A DNA stretch of 21,277 bases from Thermus_A sp040290245 (GTDB lineage: Bacteria > Deinococcota > Deinococci > Deinococcales > Thermaceae), in contig NZ_PSMQ01000029.1 of NCBI RefSeq assembly GCF_040290245.1, positions 1 through 21,277 on the forward strand, given 5' to 3'. Shown here piece after piece: positions 6,254-13,949 of the stretch. The position numbers and the translations under genes were made by a program. Position 1 is the first letter of the stretch. Each line of letters opens with the position of its first letter. The notes under the pieces are model-generated. The model searched no databases and had not been told where the DNA came from. It saw nothing but the letters and a program-made list of their open reading frames with translations.

Positions 6254-7287
6254 GGGTGGCCGTCCTTCCCGGCGACGGGATCGGGCCCGAGGTCACGGAG
6301 GCCGCCCTTAAGGTCCTGCGCGCCTTGGACGAACAAGAGGGGCTTGGCCTGGAGGTGGAGGCCTTCCCCTTTGGGGGTGCGGCCATAGAGGTCTACGGGG
6401 AACCCTTCCCCGAGCCCACCCAAAAGGGTGTCGCAAACGCCCAGGCCGTGCTCTTGGGCAGCGTGGGAGGCCCCAAGTGGGACCACCTCCCCCGGAGGAT
6501 CCGGCCGGAAACGGGGCTTTTGGCCCTTAGGAAAAGCCAGGACCTCTTCGCCAACCTCCGCCCCGCCAAGGTCTTCCCGGGCCTGGAAAGGCTTTCCCCC
6601 CTTAAAGAGGAGGTCGCCCGGGGGGTGGACATCCTTATCGTGCGGGAGCTCACCGGGGGGATCTACTTCGGCGAACCCCGGGGGATGACGGAGAAGGAGG
6701 CCTGGAACACCGAACGCTACAGCAAGCTCGAGGTGGAACGGGTGGCCCAGGTGGCCTTTGAGGCGGCCAAAAAGCGCAGGAAGCAGGTGGCCAGCGTGGA
6801 CAAGGCCAATGTGCTCGAGGTGGGGGAGTTCTGGAGGAAGACCGTGGACGAGGTCCACGGGCGCTACCCGGAAATCGCCTTGGAGCACCAGTACGTGGAC
6901 GCCATGGCCATGCACCTGGTCCGTTCCCCCGCCCGGTTTGACGTGGTGGTTACCGGGAACATCTTTGGGGATATCCTCTCGGATCTGGCAAGCGTCCTCC
7001 CGGGCTCCTTGGGGCTTCTTCCCTCCGCCTCCTTAGGCCAGGGCACCCCCGTCTTCGAACCCGTGCACGGCTCCGCCCCGGACATCGCGGGCCAGGGGGT
7101 CGCCAACCCCACCGCCGCCATCCTGTCCGCGGCCATGATGCTGGAGCACGCCTTCGGCTTGGTAGACCTGGCTAGAAAAGTAGAAAAAGCCGTGGCCCAG
7201 GCCCTTTTGGAAACCCCACCCCCCGATCTTGGGGGAAGCGCGAACACGGAGGCCTTTACCCAGGAGGTCCTCCGCCGCCTAAAATAA
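6250..7287 (+). CDS. leuB: 3-isopropylmalate dehydrogenase
   Basis: 345 residues, the same length as T. thermophilus IPMDH and very similar to it from memory. It oxidises and decarboxylates 3-isopropylmalate with NAD+. Visible residues: GDGIGPE at 8-14, R94, Y139, K185 (VDKANVLEV), D217, D241 and D245 (GDILSDLAS), and the adenine-binding loop in VFEPVHGSAPDIAG. The ATG overlaps the leuD stop (ATGA) and is preceded by GGAGGGAAGG. This gene gives the clearest taxonomic signal in the window: Thermus, but with enough differences from both T. thermophilus and T. aquaticus as I remember them to suggest another species. Confidence 0.97.
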   Translation: MRVAVLPGDGIGPEVTEAALKVLRALDEQEGLGLEVEAFPFGGAAIEVYGEPFPEPTQKGVANAQAVLLGSVGGPKWDHLPRRIRPETGLLALRKSQDLFANLRPAKVFPGLERLSPLKEEVARGVDILIVRELTGGIYFGEPRGMTEKEAWNTERYSKLEVERVAQVAFEAAKKRRKQVASVDKANVLEVGEFWRKTVDEVHGRYPEIALEHQYVDAMAMHLVRSPARFDVVVTGNIFGDILSDLASVLPGSLGLLPSASLGQGTPVFEPVHGSAPDIAGQGVANPTAAILSAAMMLEHAFGLVDLARKVEKAVAQALLETPPPDLGGSANTEAFTQEVLRRLK

Positions 7288-7411
7288 GGGCCATGATCCG
7301 ATCCCGCTTGGCCGATCGAAAGAACGGGGCCTCAGGCCCGGGCGGGCAAAACCGGCCCCGCCGGCCAGGCGGAAGGACCCTGGGGTTCCAATCCCCCCCA
7401 AAGGAGGGCTC
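7288..7411 (+). other. Structured 124-nt gap between leuB and the SDR gene
   Basis: The only sizeable gap in an otherwise tightly packed operon. It can form GGGCC/GGCCC with a TCA loop (7327-7339) and GGCGGG/CCCGCC (7341-7362). A C7 run (7393-7399) could pair with GGGG at 7382-7385 or weakly with the AAGGAGGG ribosome-binding site of the next gene (7401-7408). No T run follows the hairpins, and I see no good promoter or known riboswitch signature. A 40-codon ORF from ATG 7293 ends in TGA overlapping the SDR ATG (ATGA). About 29 of 39 sense codons end in G or C, which looks lower than neighbouring genes, so it may be chance. Confidence 0.35.
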
Positions 7412-8146
7412 ATGAAAAAAACCCTCATCCTCACCGGGGCCAGCCGGGGCATCGGCCGCGCCCTGGCCATGGCCTTGGCCCGGGCCGGGTACAATCTGGT
7501 CCTGAATGCGCGCTCAGAAGCCCCTTTACAGGCGGTCCTGGAGGAGGTCCGCTCCCTCGGGGTAGCCGGAAAAGCGGTGGTGGGCAACGCTGCAAAGAGC
7601 GAGGTAGCCCGGGCCCTGGTGGCCCAGGCCGAGGCGCTGGGCGGGTTTTTCGGGTACATCCACAACGCCGGGGTCCTTCACCCCGGCCCCCTGGTTTTTG
7701 AACTGGCGGAGCCTCTTTTCATGGAGGTCCTCGAGGCCAACCTCCTCGCGGGTTACCAGCTCGCCCGCTTCGCCTACCCCCTTTTGCGCCAACAAGGCGA
7801 GGGGGTCGTGGTCTACGTGGGCTCCGGCGCGGCGGAAAGCAACCTGCCTGGCCTTGGGGCCTACGCGGTGGCCAAGGCGGCCGAGGAACACCTGGCCCGG
7901 CAGCTCGCCGCCGAGGTGCCCGAGGTGGCCTGCTTCATCTACCGCCCTGGCGTGGTGGAGACGGATATGCAGCGACAGGCCCGGGAGGCCCAGGGGAGCG
8001 CGGCCCCTGTCCTCCACCAGGTCTTCAGGGGGTACAAGGAGGGAGGGCTGCTTCTCAGCCCAGAACAGGCGGCCCAGGCCCTGGTCCGCCTCCTCCCCAG
8101 GGCCAGGAGCTTTCACGGAAAAATCGCCACCTGGAGGGATGCATGA
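7412..8146 (+). CDS. Short-chain dehydrogenase/reductase (SDR), substrate unknown
   Basis: 244 residues. A classical SDR with the nucleotide-binding GASRGIG at 9-15, NAG at 85-87, N110, catalytic S138 and the YAVAK pair Y151/K155. The Arg in the GASRG motif and residues NARS after beta-2 suggest NADP(H). It lies between leuB and ilvD and overlaps ilvD by ATGA, so it is probably co-expressed with branched-chain amino-acid genes, yet no SDR step is known in that pathway. FabG-like, sepiapterin-reductase-like or aldehyde/ketone-detoxifying roles are all possible; I do not assign one. Start ATG has AAGGAGGG upstream. Confidence 0.9.
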   Translation: MKKTLILTGASRGIGRALAMALARAGYNLVLNARSEAPLQAVLEEVRSLGVAGKAVVGNAAKSEVARALVAQAEALGGFFGYIHNAGVLHPGPLVFELAEPLFMEVLEANLLAGYQLARFAYPLLRQQGEGVVVYVGSGAAESNLPGLGAYAVAKAAEEHLARQLAAEVPEVACFIYRPGVVETDMQRQAREAQGSAAPVLHQVFRGYKEGGLLLSPEQAAQALVRLLPRARSFHGKIATWRDA

Positions 8147-9804
8147 GGTCAGACCGGATTAAAAAAGGACTGCAACAGGCCCCCGCCCGGAGCATGCTCC
8201 GGGCGGTGGGCGTGGGGGATGAGGACTTCGAAAGGCCCTTTGTAGGCGTGATCAACACCTTCACCGACGGAATGCCCTGCAACCTCCACCTGCGCGAGCT
8301 CGCCCTCGATCTAAAGGCAGGCCTCAGGGAGGCAGGGCTCGTGCCCTTTGAGTTCGGAGCCCCCGCCATCTCCGACGGGATCAGCATGGGGACCCCGGGC
8401 ATGCGGGCCAGCCTGGTTAGCCGGGAGGTCATCGCGGACAGCACGGAGCTCGTGGCCCAAGGCTACCTCTATGACGCCATGGTGGGGCTTTCCGCCTGCG
8501 ACAAGACCATCCCCGGCACCGCCATGGGGGTGATCCGAAGCGGGGTTCCTGGGATGGTCCTCTACGGGGGGACCATCGCCCCAGGGATCTGGAACGGGCG
8601 CAAGCTCACCATCGTGGAGGTCTTTGAGGCGGTGGGCCAAAGGGCCGCGGGCAGGATATCGGAGGAGGCGCTTCTGGAGATCGAGCGCCGGGCCATCCCC
8701 GGCCCTGGGGCCTGCGGAGGGCAGTACACGGCCAACACCATGGCCATGGCCCTCGAGGCCCTCGGCCTCTCCCCTTTGGGCTACAACGCCATCCCCGCCG
8801 TCCACCCCGAAAAGCCGCCGGCCACCAGGGAGGCGGCCAAAACCCTGGCCTGGGCCATCGCGCACGACTGGAAACCCAAGGACTTCCTCACCCGGAGGAG
8901 CTTCTTAAACGCCATCGCCGCGGTGGCCGCCACGGGAGGAAGCACCAACGCCGTGCTCCACCTCCTGGCCCTGGCCAAGGAGGCAGGGGTAGAGCTCTCG
9001 CTGGACGATTTTGACCAGGTCTCCCGCAAGACCCCGGTCATCGCCGACCTCAGGCCCTGGGGTACCTATACCGCCTGGGAGCTTTACGAAGCAGGGGGCA
9101 CGGCTCTGGTCTTCCGGCGCCTGTTGGAGGCCGGCCTCCTCTACGGCGAGGAAAAGACCCTTACAGGCCGCACGTTGGCGGAGGAGGTGGAAAAAGCGTA
9201 CCGGGAGCAGGAGGGGCAGAAGGTTGTGGTCCCAGCGGAAAAGGCTTTCAAACCCCATGGAGGCCTGGTCGTCCTCAGGGGCAACCTCGCCCCCCGGGGA
9301 GCGGTTTTGAAGCTTGCGGGTACGGAACGAACCTTCTTTGAAGGGCCAGCCCGGGTTTTTGACTCGGAGGAAGCCGCCATGGAGAAGGTCCTCAAGGGCG
9401 AGATCCGTCCCAAAGACGTGGTGGTCATCCGCTACGTGGGGCCTAAAGGAGCCCCGGGCATGCCGGAGATGCTCTCCGTGACAAGCGCCATCGTGGGCGA
9501 GGGCCTGGGGCCGGAGGTGGCCCTCCTTACAGACGGCCGGTTCTCGGGCGGGACGCGGGGCCTGATGATCGGCCACATCGCCCCCGAGGCCTTCGTGGGC
9601 GGCCCCATCGCCCTTTTGCAGGAGGGGGACCGGGTGCGGATCGACGTGGAAAACCGGGTTTTGGAGGTCCTCCTTCCCGAAGAGGAACTGGAAACGCGAA
9701 AGAAGGGCTGGAAACCCCGCCCCCCCGCCTTTACCCATGGCCTGTTCGCCCGGTACGCCCGGCTCGTCCGCCAGGCGGACGAGGGGGCTATCTTGGAGGA
9801 CTAG
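8143..9804 (+). CDS. ilvD: Dihydroxy-acid dehydratase
   Basis: 553 residues, normal for IlvD. It dehydrates 2,3-dihydroxy-isovalerate and 2,3-dihydroxy-3-methylvalerate to the keto acids that lead to valine, leucine and isoleucine. Candidate Fe-S cysteines are C46 (GMPCNLHL), C119 (SACDKTIPG) and C191 (GACGGQYTANTMA). The three-cysteine pattern resembles the [2Fe-2S] enzymes of the IlvD/EDD family. The late block LLTDGRFSGGTRGLMIGH is diagnostic. The ATG overlaps the SDR stop. The related Edd (phosphogluconate dehydratase) is less likely given length, motif details and operon context. Its 3' end overlaps the convergent cytochrome gene by 17 nt. Confidence 0.94.
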   Translation: MRSDRIKKGLQQAPARSMLRAVGVGDEDFERPFVGVINTFTDGMPCNLHLRELALDLKAGLREAGLVPFEFGAPAISDGISMGTPGMRASLVSREVIADSTELVAQGYLYDAMVGLSACDKTIPGTAMGVIRSGVPGMVLYGGTIAPGIWNGRKLTIVEVFEAVGQRAAGRISEEALLEIERRAIPGPGACGGQYTANTMAMALEALGLSPLGYNAIPAVHPEKPPATREAAKTLAWAIAHDWKPKDFLTRRSFLNAIAAVAATGGSTNAVLHLLALAKEAGVELSLDDFDQVSRKTPVIADLRPWGTYTAWELYEAGGTALVFRRLLEAGLLYGEEKTLTGRTLAEEVEKAYREQEGQKVVVPAEKAFKPHGGLVVLRGNLAPRGAVLKLAGTERTFFEGPARVFDSEEAAMEKVLKGEIRPKDVVVIRYVGPKGAPGMPEMLSVTSAIVGEGLGPEVALLTDGRFSGGTRGLMIGHIAPEAFVGGPIALLQEGDRVRIDVENRVLEVLLPEEELETRKKGWKPRPPAFTHGLFARYARLVRQADEGAILED

Positions 9805-10174
9805 GCCGCTTCACCTCCTCCGGGGCAAGGGGCCTCTCCCGTTCTTTGCGCACCTCTTCGGGGGTAAACGGGCTGGCCTTGACCCCAAGAAGGCTCAGGA
9901 CCTGGTTCAGGGCCTGGGCCACTTCCTCGTCCTTGAGATGAGCGAAGCCCGGCATCAAGAGGGTCTCGGTTTTCCGCCCATAAAGGACCACCTGAACCAG
10001 GTAGCGCCGGCCCTCAGGGGTCTCAAAAAGCCGGTCCTTCAAGAGGGCAGAAAACCCCGGGTAGGGCCGGGCGCCCTGCCCCCTTTCCCCGTGGCACTGG
10101 ACGCAGAACCGCTGGTAGGGGCCCGTCTGGGCCAGGGCCAAGGAGAGAAAAAAAGCCCAGGCCAAGGATCGCAT
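9788..10174 (-). CDS. Small monohaem cytochrome c, exported
   Basis: 128 residues. N-terminal signal peptide MRSLAWAFFLSLALAQ, then a haem-binding CVQCH (C24, C27, H28), a likely axial Met M74 in LLMPGFAHLKDEE, and a following amphipathic helix typical of class I cytochromes. After residue about 100 the tail is Pro/Glu/Lys/Arg-rich and looks disordered. It probably carries electrons in the periplasm; the partner is unknown. A TAAACT box 6 nt before the ATG suggests a leaderless start, though no good -35 is seen. It is 35 nt downstream of potD on the same strand, and overlaps the end of ilvD on the other strand. Confidence 0.88.
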   Translation of the reverse strand: MRSLAWAFFLSLALAQTGPYQRFCVQCHGERGQGARPYPGFSALLKDRLFETPEGRRYLVQVVLYGRKTETLLMPGFAHLKDEEVAQALNQVLSLLGVKASPFTPEEVRKERERPLAPEEVKRPSPPR

Positions 10175-10209
10175 AAAACCAGTTTACCGCTTCTCAGGAC
10201 CCCCGGCCT

Positions 10210-11229
10210 TTAGCGCGCCTTTACCTCCGTCCAAACCCGATCGTAAAGCTGGATGGCCGGGCCTAGGTCCTTGAGGTATTCCAGCTTCCTCCGCACCGCC
10301 TCCGGTGGATAGACCGCGGGGTTATTGAGAAGAACCTTATCCAGATAGGGCTTGGCCGCGGCCACCGGGGAGGCGTAGCGGGTGTAGTTGGAGATCTCCG
10401 CGGCGATTTTGGCCTCGAGGAGAAAGTTCACAAACCTGTAGGCCAGCGCCTGGGCCGGCCCCCGCTTGAGAATGACCAGGGCATCCGTCCAGATCGTTCC
10501 CCCTTCCTTGGGTAAGGCGTACTTTAGACGCCCGTCCTCCTTTTGCCCTTGGAAAACATCCCCCGAGTAGGCCAGGGAAAGGGCGGCATCCCCCCCCAGG
10601 ATGCGGTTGATGGCCTCCACGCCCCCGGCGAAGCCCAGGCTCCGCTTCTTAGCCTCGATGAGAAGGGTTTTCGCCTTTTCCAGAGCCATGGGGTCCGTGG
10701 TGTTCACCGAGTAGCCGAGGTACTTCAAAGCCGCCCCGATGGTCTCCCGCATCTCGTCCAGGAGGAGAAAAGAGCCCACCTGTCGCTTAGGGTCAAAGAA
10801 GGCGGCATAGGAGTCCACCCTGCCCTTCACCCGATCCTCTCGGTAGGCGATCCCCGTCGTCCCCCACTGGTACGGAACGGAGTACCTCCCCCCAGGGTCA
10901 TAGGGGGGGCTTTGAAAAGCGGGGTCCAGGTTTTTCAAGTTGGGAAGCCGCTTCTTGTCCAAGGGGGCGAGGAGGCCCAGGCGGGCCATCTGGAGGATGT
11001 AGTAGTCCGGGGCCACCACCAGGCTGTACGCCCGGTCGGCGCCCGCGCGAAGCTTGGCCAGCATGGCCTCAGGGGACTCAAAGGTGTCCAGAACCACACG
11101 GACCCCTTCCCGCTTCTCAAAGGCCCGGATGACCGATTCCGGAATGTAATCGGCCCAGTTCAAAAAGTACAGGGTGGACTGGGCCAGGCTGAACCCCAAA
11201 AGAAGACCAAGCGCGAGGGCCTTCCTCAT
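10210..11229 (-). CDS. potD: Polyamine-type ABC transporter substrate-binding protein
   Basis: 339 residues, PotD/PotF family. Signal peptide MRKALALGLLLGFSLAQ with likely cleavage after Gln-17 and no lipobox Cys. The mature protein begins STLYFLNWADYIP, matching the PotD start; W25 and Y28 correspond to polyamine-contacting aromatics. The later block GGTIWTDAL retains the Trp and Asp that clamp the amine, but the Trp expected in the preceding pocket strand appears as Tyr (LAYSGDV), so the exact ligand could differ from spermidine or putrescine. The frame is open far upstream, but the ATG at 11229 has AGGAGGTGAGG upstream and gives the signal peptide. It starts 2 nt after potC. Last gene of potABCD. 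Confidence 0.92.
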   Translation of the reverse strand: MRKALALGLLLGFSLAQSTLYFLNWADYIPESVIRAFEKREGVRVVLDTFESPEAMLAKLRAGADRAYSLVVAPDYYILQMARLGLLAPLDKKRLPNLKNLDPAFQSPPYDPGGRYSVPYQWGTTGIAYREDRVKGRVDSYAAFFDPKRQVGSFLLLDEMRETIGAALKYLGYSVNTTDPMALEKAKTLLIEAKKRSLGFAGGVEAINRILGGDAALSLAYSGDVFQGQKEDGRLKYALPKEGGTIWTDALVILKRGPAQALAYRFVNFLLEAKIAAEISNYTRYASPVAAAKPYLDKVLLNNPAVYPPEAVRRKLEYLKDLGPAIQLYDRVWTEVKAR

Positions 11230-11231
11230 CC

Positions 11232-12008
11232 TCACCTCCTCTTCAAGACTATACGACCCACCAGGAGCAAAAGGGCGCTCACCAGGATCAAAAGGGTGGA
11301 GAGGGCGTGGACCTTGGGGTTTACCCCCAGCTTCACGCTGGAGTAGATGTAAAGGGGAAGGGTGGTGGCCCCGGGGCCTGCGGTGAAAAAAGTCACCACG
11401 AAGTCGTCCAAAGACAAGGTGAGGGCAAGGAGCGCCCCCGAGAGAACTGCAGGCCAGACCAGGGGAAACGTCACATGCCAAAAGGTCTTCCACCCCGTAG
11501 CCCCAAGGTCCCGGGCGGCCTCCTCGAGGCCCGGGTCCAAAAGGAGGAGCCTGGACCGAACCACCAAGGCCACGAAGGGAAGCTGAAAGGTAATGTGCCC
11601 GAGGATAACGGTGCCCAGGGAAAGCTGGGGAAACCCCAGGGCCTCCCGGCTGAAGGCGAACAGGAGGAGAAGGCTGATCCCCATGACCACGTCCGGGACC
11701 ACCACGGGAACGTAAAGGAGATAGCGAAGAAACGAGGACAGGCCAAACCGGTACCGCACAAGCCCCAAGGCCAAAAGGGTCCCCAAAAGGGTGGAGACCA
11801 GGGTGGAGACCAGGGCCACCAGCAGAGTATTTAGGAGATACTCCAGAATTCGAGGGTCTTGGAAAAGCGCCCGGTACCAGTCCAAAGTGAAGCCGGTAAA
11901 CCGCACACCACGGCGGCTTTCGTTAAAGGAAAGGGCCGCGATGACCAGAAGGGGCAGGTATAAAAAGGCATAGACCAACGCCGCATGAAGGTCCAAAACC
12001 CGCCTCAT
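11232..12008 (-). CDS. potC: Polyamine-type ABC transporter permease
   Basis: 258 residues with about six membrane segments and the cytoplasmic EAA loop LEEAARDLGATGWKTFWHV (about residues 161-179) that docks on the ATPase. PotC/PotI family by sequence and gene order. The open frame continues upstream inside potB, but the ATG at 12008 overlaps the potB TGA (ATGA) and gives a normal N terminus. A short internal repeat encodes LVSTLVSTLL in one membrane segment. Confidence 0.92.
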   Translation of the reverse strand: MRRVLDLHAALVYAFLYLPLLVIAALSFNESRRGVRFTGFTLDWYRALFQDPRILEYLLNTLLVALVSTLVSTLLGTLLALGLVRYRFGLSSFLRYLLYVPVVVPDVVMGISLLLLFAFSREALGFPQLSLGTVILGHITFQLPFVALVVRSRLLLLDPGLEEAARDLGATGWKTFWHVTFPLVWPAVLSGALLALTLSLDDFVVTFFTAGPGATTLPLYIYSSVKLGVNPKVHALSTLLILVSALLLLVGRIVLKRR

Positions 12009-12865
12009 ACCAGCTCGTCCAACCCCCTTTCCCCCTGAAGCCTCGAGTAGGCGTACAGGGCCAGGAGGACAAAGGCCATGAGGACCACGCTCAAGGCCGC
12101 CCCGAAGGCCCAGTCCCGAACCAGGCCGAACTGCTGCTGAATGAGGTTGCCGATGAGGACCACCCGGCCCGCCCCCAAAAGGTCGGAGATCACGAACGTG
12201 CCCATGGCGGGGATTAGGACCAAAACCGCCCCCGCGAAAAGACCGGGGTAGGTCTGTGGCAAAACCGCGTGCACAAACCCCTTTAAGGGGCTTGCCCCGA
12301 GGTCGTAAGCGGCCTCGAGGAGCTGCCAGTCGATCCGCTCCACCGCCGCGTACAAAGGCAGGACGAAAAACGGCAGATAGGTGTAGACCGTAGCCAGAAG
12401 AACCGCCCAGTAGGAGGGGTAAAGCTCCCAAGGCCCCAGGTGGAGAAGGCTGAGAAGGGCGTTGACCACCCCCTCCCTTTGGAGGAGGACCAGCCAGGCG
12501 TAGACCCGGATGAGAAAATTCGTGAGGAAGGGAAGGATGAGGAGGAAGAGGAGGAGGTCCTTTAAGGGGTGGCGGGCAAGGTAAAAGGCCAGGGGCAGGC
12601 CCAGCAAAACCGCCCCCAAGGTGGTCAGAAGGCCCAGGCCCAGGCTCCTCAAAAAGACCTCGAGGTAAAGGGGATCCAAAAGGCGAAGGTAGTTCGCAAA
12701 GCGCAAAGGCCCGGTAAGTTCACCGTAGGGCCCCCTCTGGAGAAAGGAGGCGTACAGGACGAGGGCTGTGGGGAGGAGGACGAAAAGCAGCATCCAGAAT
12801 GCCCCCGGAACCACCGTAACGAGGAGCCGGAGAAAGCGGAGCCCAGGGGTCGCCGCCTCATTCAT
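12005..12865 (-). CDS. potB: Polyamine-type ABC transporter permease
   Basis: 286 residues with about six hydrophobic segments; the EAA loop is LLEAAYDLGASPLKGFVHAVLP (about 182-203, key E184, A185, A186, G190). PotB/PotH family. I choose the ATG at 12865 rather than a GTG-type start further upstream, because it overlaps the potA stop by 8 nt and avoids an unlikely soluble extension. There is no clear ribosome-binding site, which fits translational coupling to potA. Confidence 0.92.
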   Translation of the reverse strand: MNEAATPGLRFLRLLVTVVPGAFWMLLFVLLPTALVLYASFLQRGPYGELTGPLRFANYLRLLDPLYLEVFLRSLGLGLLTTLGAVLLGLPLAFYLARHPLKDLLLFLLILPFLTNFLIRVYAWLVLLQREGVVNALLSLLHLGPWELYPSYWAVLLATVYTYLPFFVLPLYAAVERIDWQLLEAAYDLGASPLKGFVHAVLPQTYPGLFAGAVLVLIPAMGTFVISDLLGAGRVVLIGNLIQQQFGLVRDWAFGAALSVVLMAFVLLALYAYSRLQGERGLDELV

Positions 12866-13913
12866 AAAGGACCACCAGGTTTTCCGGGGGAAGGTAGCAG
12901 TATACCTCCTCCCCGTAGTCAAACTCCTCTGACCCCGGCTCCTGCAGGTCCTGGTTTAGGGTGTAGGCCAGAAGGGGATGGCTGTTCGCCTGCAGAAGGT
13001 ACTGGTTCTCCGCCCCCGTGTAGACGATCTCCGAGACCCGGGCCCGGACCAGGTTGGGCAGGGGCGGCGGCGTCTTATACAGGCGTATCTTCTCCGGACG
13101 GATCGCGAGCTCCCCCGGGGCGGAAAGGGGGTGCAAAAGGCGGAGCAGGCCCAGGGGGGTCTCTGCCCCTTCGGGATGGGGCCTTGCGGGAATGAAGTTG
13201 CTCCGCCCCAAAAACTCCGCCACGAAACGATTCCGCGGCCGTTCATAGACCTCTTCGGGCAGGCCGAGCTGCTCCACTTTGCCCTCCCGCATCACGGCAA
13301 CCCGGTCGGACATCACCAAAGCCTCCTCCTGGTCGTGGGTGACGAAGATGAAGGTGGTGCCAAGCCGCCTTTGAAGCTGCATCAGCTCCACCCTCAGCTC
13401 CTGGCGGAACCTGGCATCTAAAGCGGAAAGGGGCTCGTCCAAGAGGAGCACCAAGGGCTCCAGCACCAAAGCCCGGGCCAGGGCCACCCGCTGCTTCTGA
13501 CCGCCGGAAAGCTGGTGGGGAAACCGCCTCTCCAGCCCTAAAAGCCCCACGAGCTCCAAAGCCCAGGCCACCCTCTTGCGAACCTCCCCCTCGGAAGCCC
13601 CCTTCATCCTCAAGCCAAAGGCCACGTTTCCCTCCACGGTCATATGGGGAAAAAGGGCGTAGTTTTGAAAAACCGTGTTCACCGGCCTCCGGTAAGGGGG
13701 AACGCCCGCCATATCCTGGCCCGCGATCTCCACCCTTCCCTCATCCGGGGCTTCAAACCCCGCGACCAGGCGAAGGAGGGTGGTCTTTCCGCACCCCGAG
13801 GGCCCCAGCAGGCTCAAGAACTCTCCCTTTTGCACCTCCAGGTCCACCCCGTCCACCGCCCGGACCGGCCCATAGGACTTCCGCACTCCTAAAAGCCGCA
13901 CCACCCTGTCCAC
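12858..13913 (-). CDS. potA: Polyamine-type ABC transporter ATPase
   Basis: 351 residues. ABC ATPase with Walker A GPSGCGKTT at 37-45, Q-loop VFQNYALFP around Q83, signature LSGGQKQ at 135-141, Walker B LLLDEP at 157-161 and H-loop H193. The C-terminal part from about 240 forms the TOBE domain (LAIRPEKIRLY) seen in PotA/MalK/FbpC-type proteins. It powers PotB/PotC. The start is a GTG at 13913, giving MDRVVRLLGVRKSYG; there is no Shine-Dalgarno, suggesting a leaderless start. It lies 33 nt after rodA. Iron or putrescine ATPases of the same group cannot be told apart by this subunit alone; potD points to polyamines. Confidence 0.92.
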   Translation of the reverse strand: MDRVVRLLGVRKSYGPVRAVDGVDLEVQKGEFLSLLGPSGCGKTTLLRLVAGFEAPDEGRVEIAGQDMAGVPPYRRPVNTVFQNYALFPHMTVEGNVAFGLRMKGASEGEVRKRVAWALELVGLLGLERRFPHQLSGGQKQRVALARALVLEPLVLLLDEPLSALDARFRQELRVELMQLQRRLGTTFIFVTHDQEEALVMSDRVAVMREGKVEQLGLPEEVYERPRNRFVAEFLGRSNFIPARPHPEGAETPLGLLRLLHPLSAPGELAIRPEKIRLYKTPPPLPNLVRARVSEIVYTGAENQYLLQANSHPLLAYTLNQDLQEPGSEEFDYGEEVYCYLPPENLVVLYE

Positions 13914-13921
13914 GGCCAGAG

Positions 13922-13949
13922 TTTACAGAAACTGGGGCCTAGGGGGTCA
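13922..13949 (-). promoter_or_regulatory. Possible weak potA promoter
   Basis: On the minus strand: ATGACC, 17-nt spacer, TGTAAA, then 8 nt to the potA GTG. Each box matches consensus at four of six positions. It overlaps the 3' end of rodA. Read-through from rodA is the alternative. Confidence 0.3.

Noticed and set aside
6232..6915. 227-codon minus-strand frame opposite leuB
   Set aside because: Shadow of a conserved enzyme gene; its sequence is His/Gly/Pro-rich with no recognisable domain.
11230..11493. 88-residue extension of potD
   Set aside because: Overlaps potC in another frame and would bury the clear signal peptide at 11229.
11780..11816. Short direct repeats (GGTGGAGACCAG) inside potC
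   Set aside because: They encode a repeated Val-Ser-Thr-Leu in a membrane helix; too short and in frame, so probably ordinary low-complexity coding sequence.
12009..12431. 141-residue extension of potC
   Set aside because: Lies in another frame of potB, with low-complexity Gly/Arg/Pro content; the ATGA overlap at 12008 is the expected start.
10543..13421. Several long plus-strand reading frames opposite potABCD
   Set aside because: Antisense shadows expected from high G/C at third positions; they have Gln/Gly/Lys/Pro-rich compositions, no family motifs and no ribosome-binding sites.
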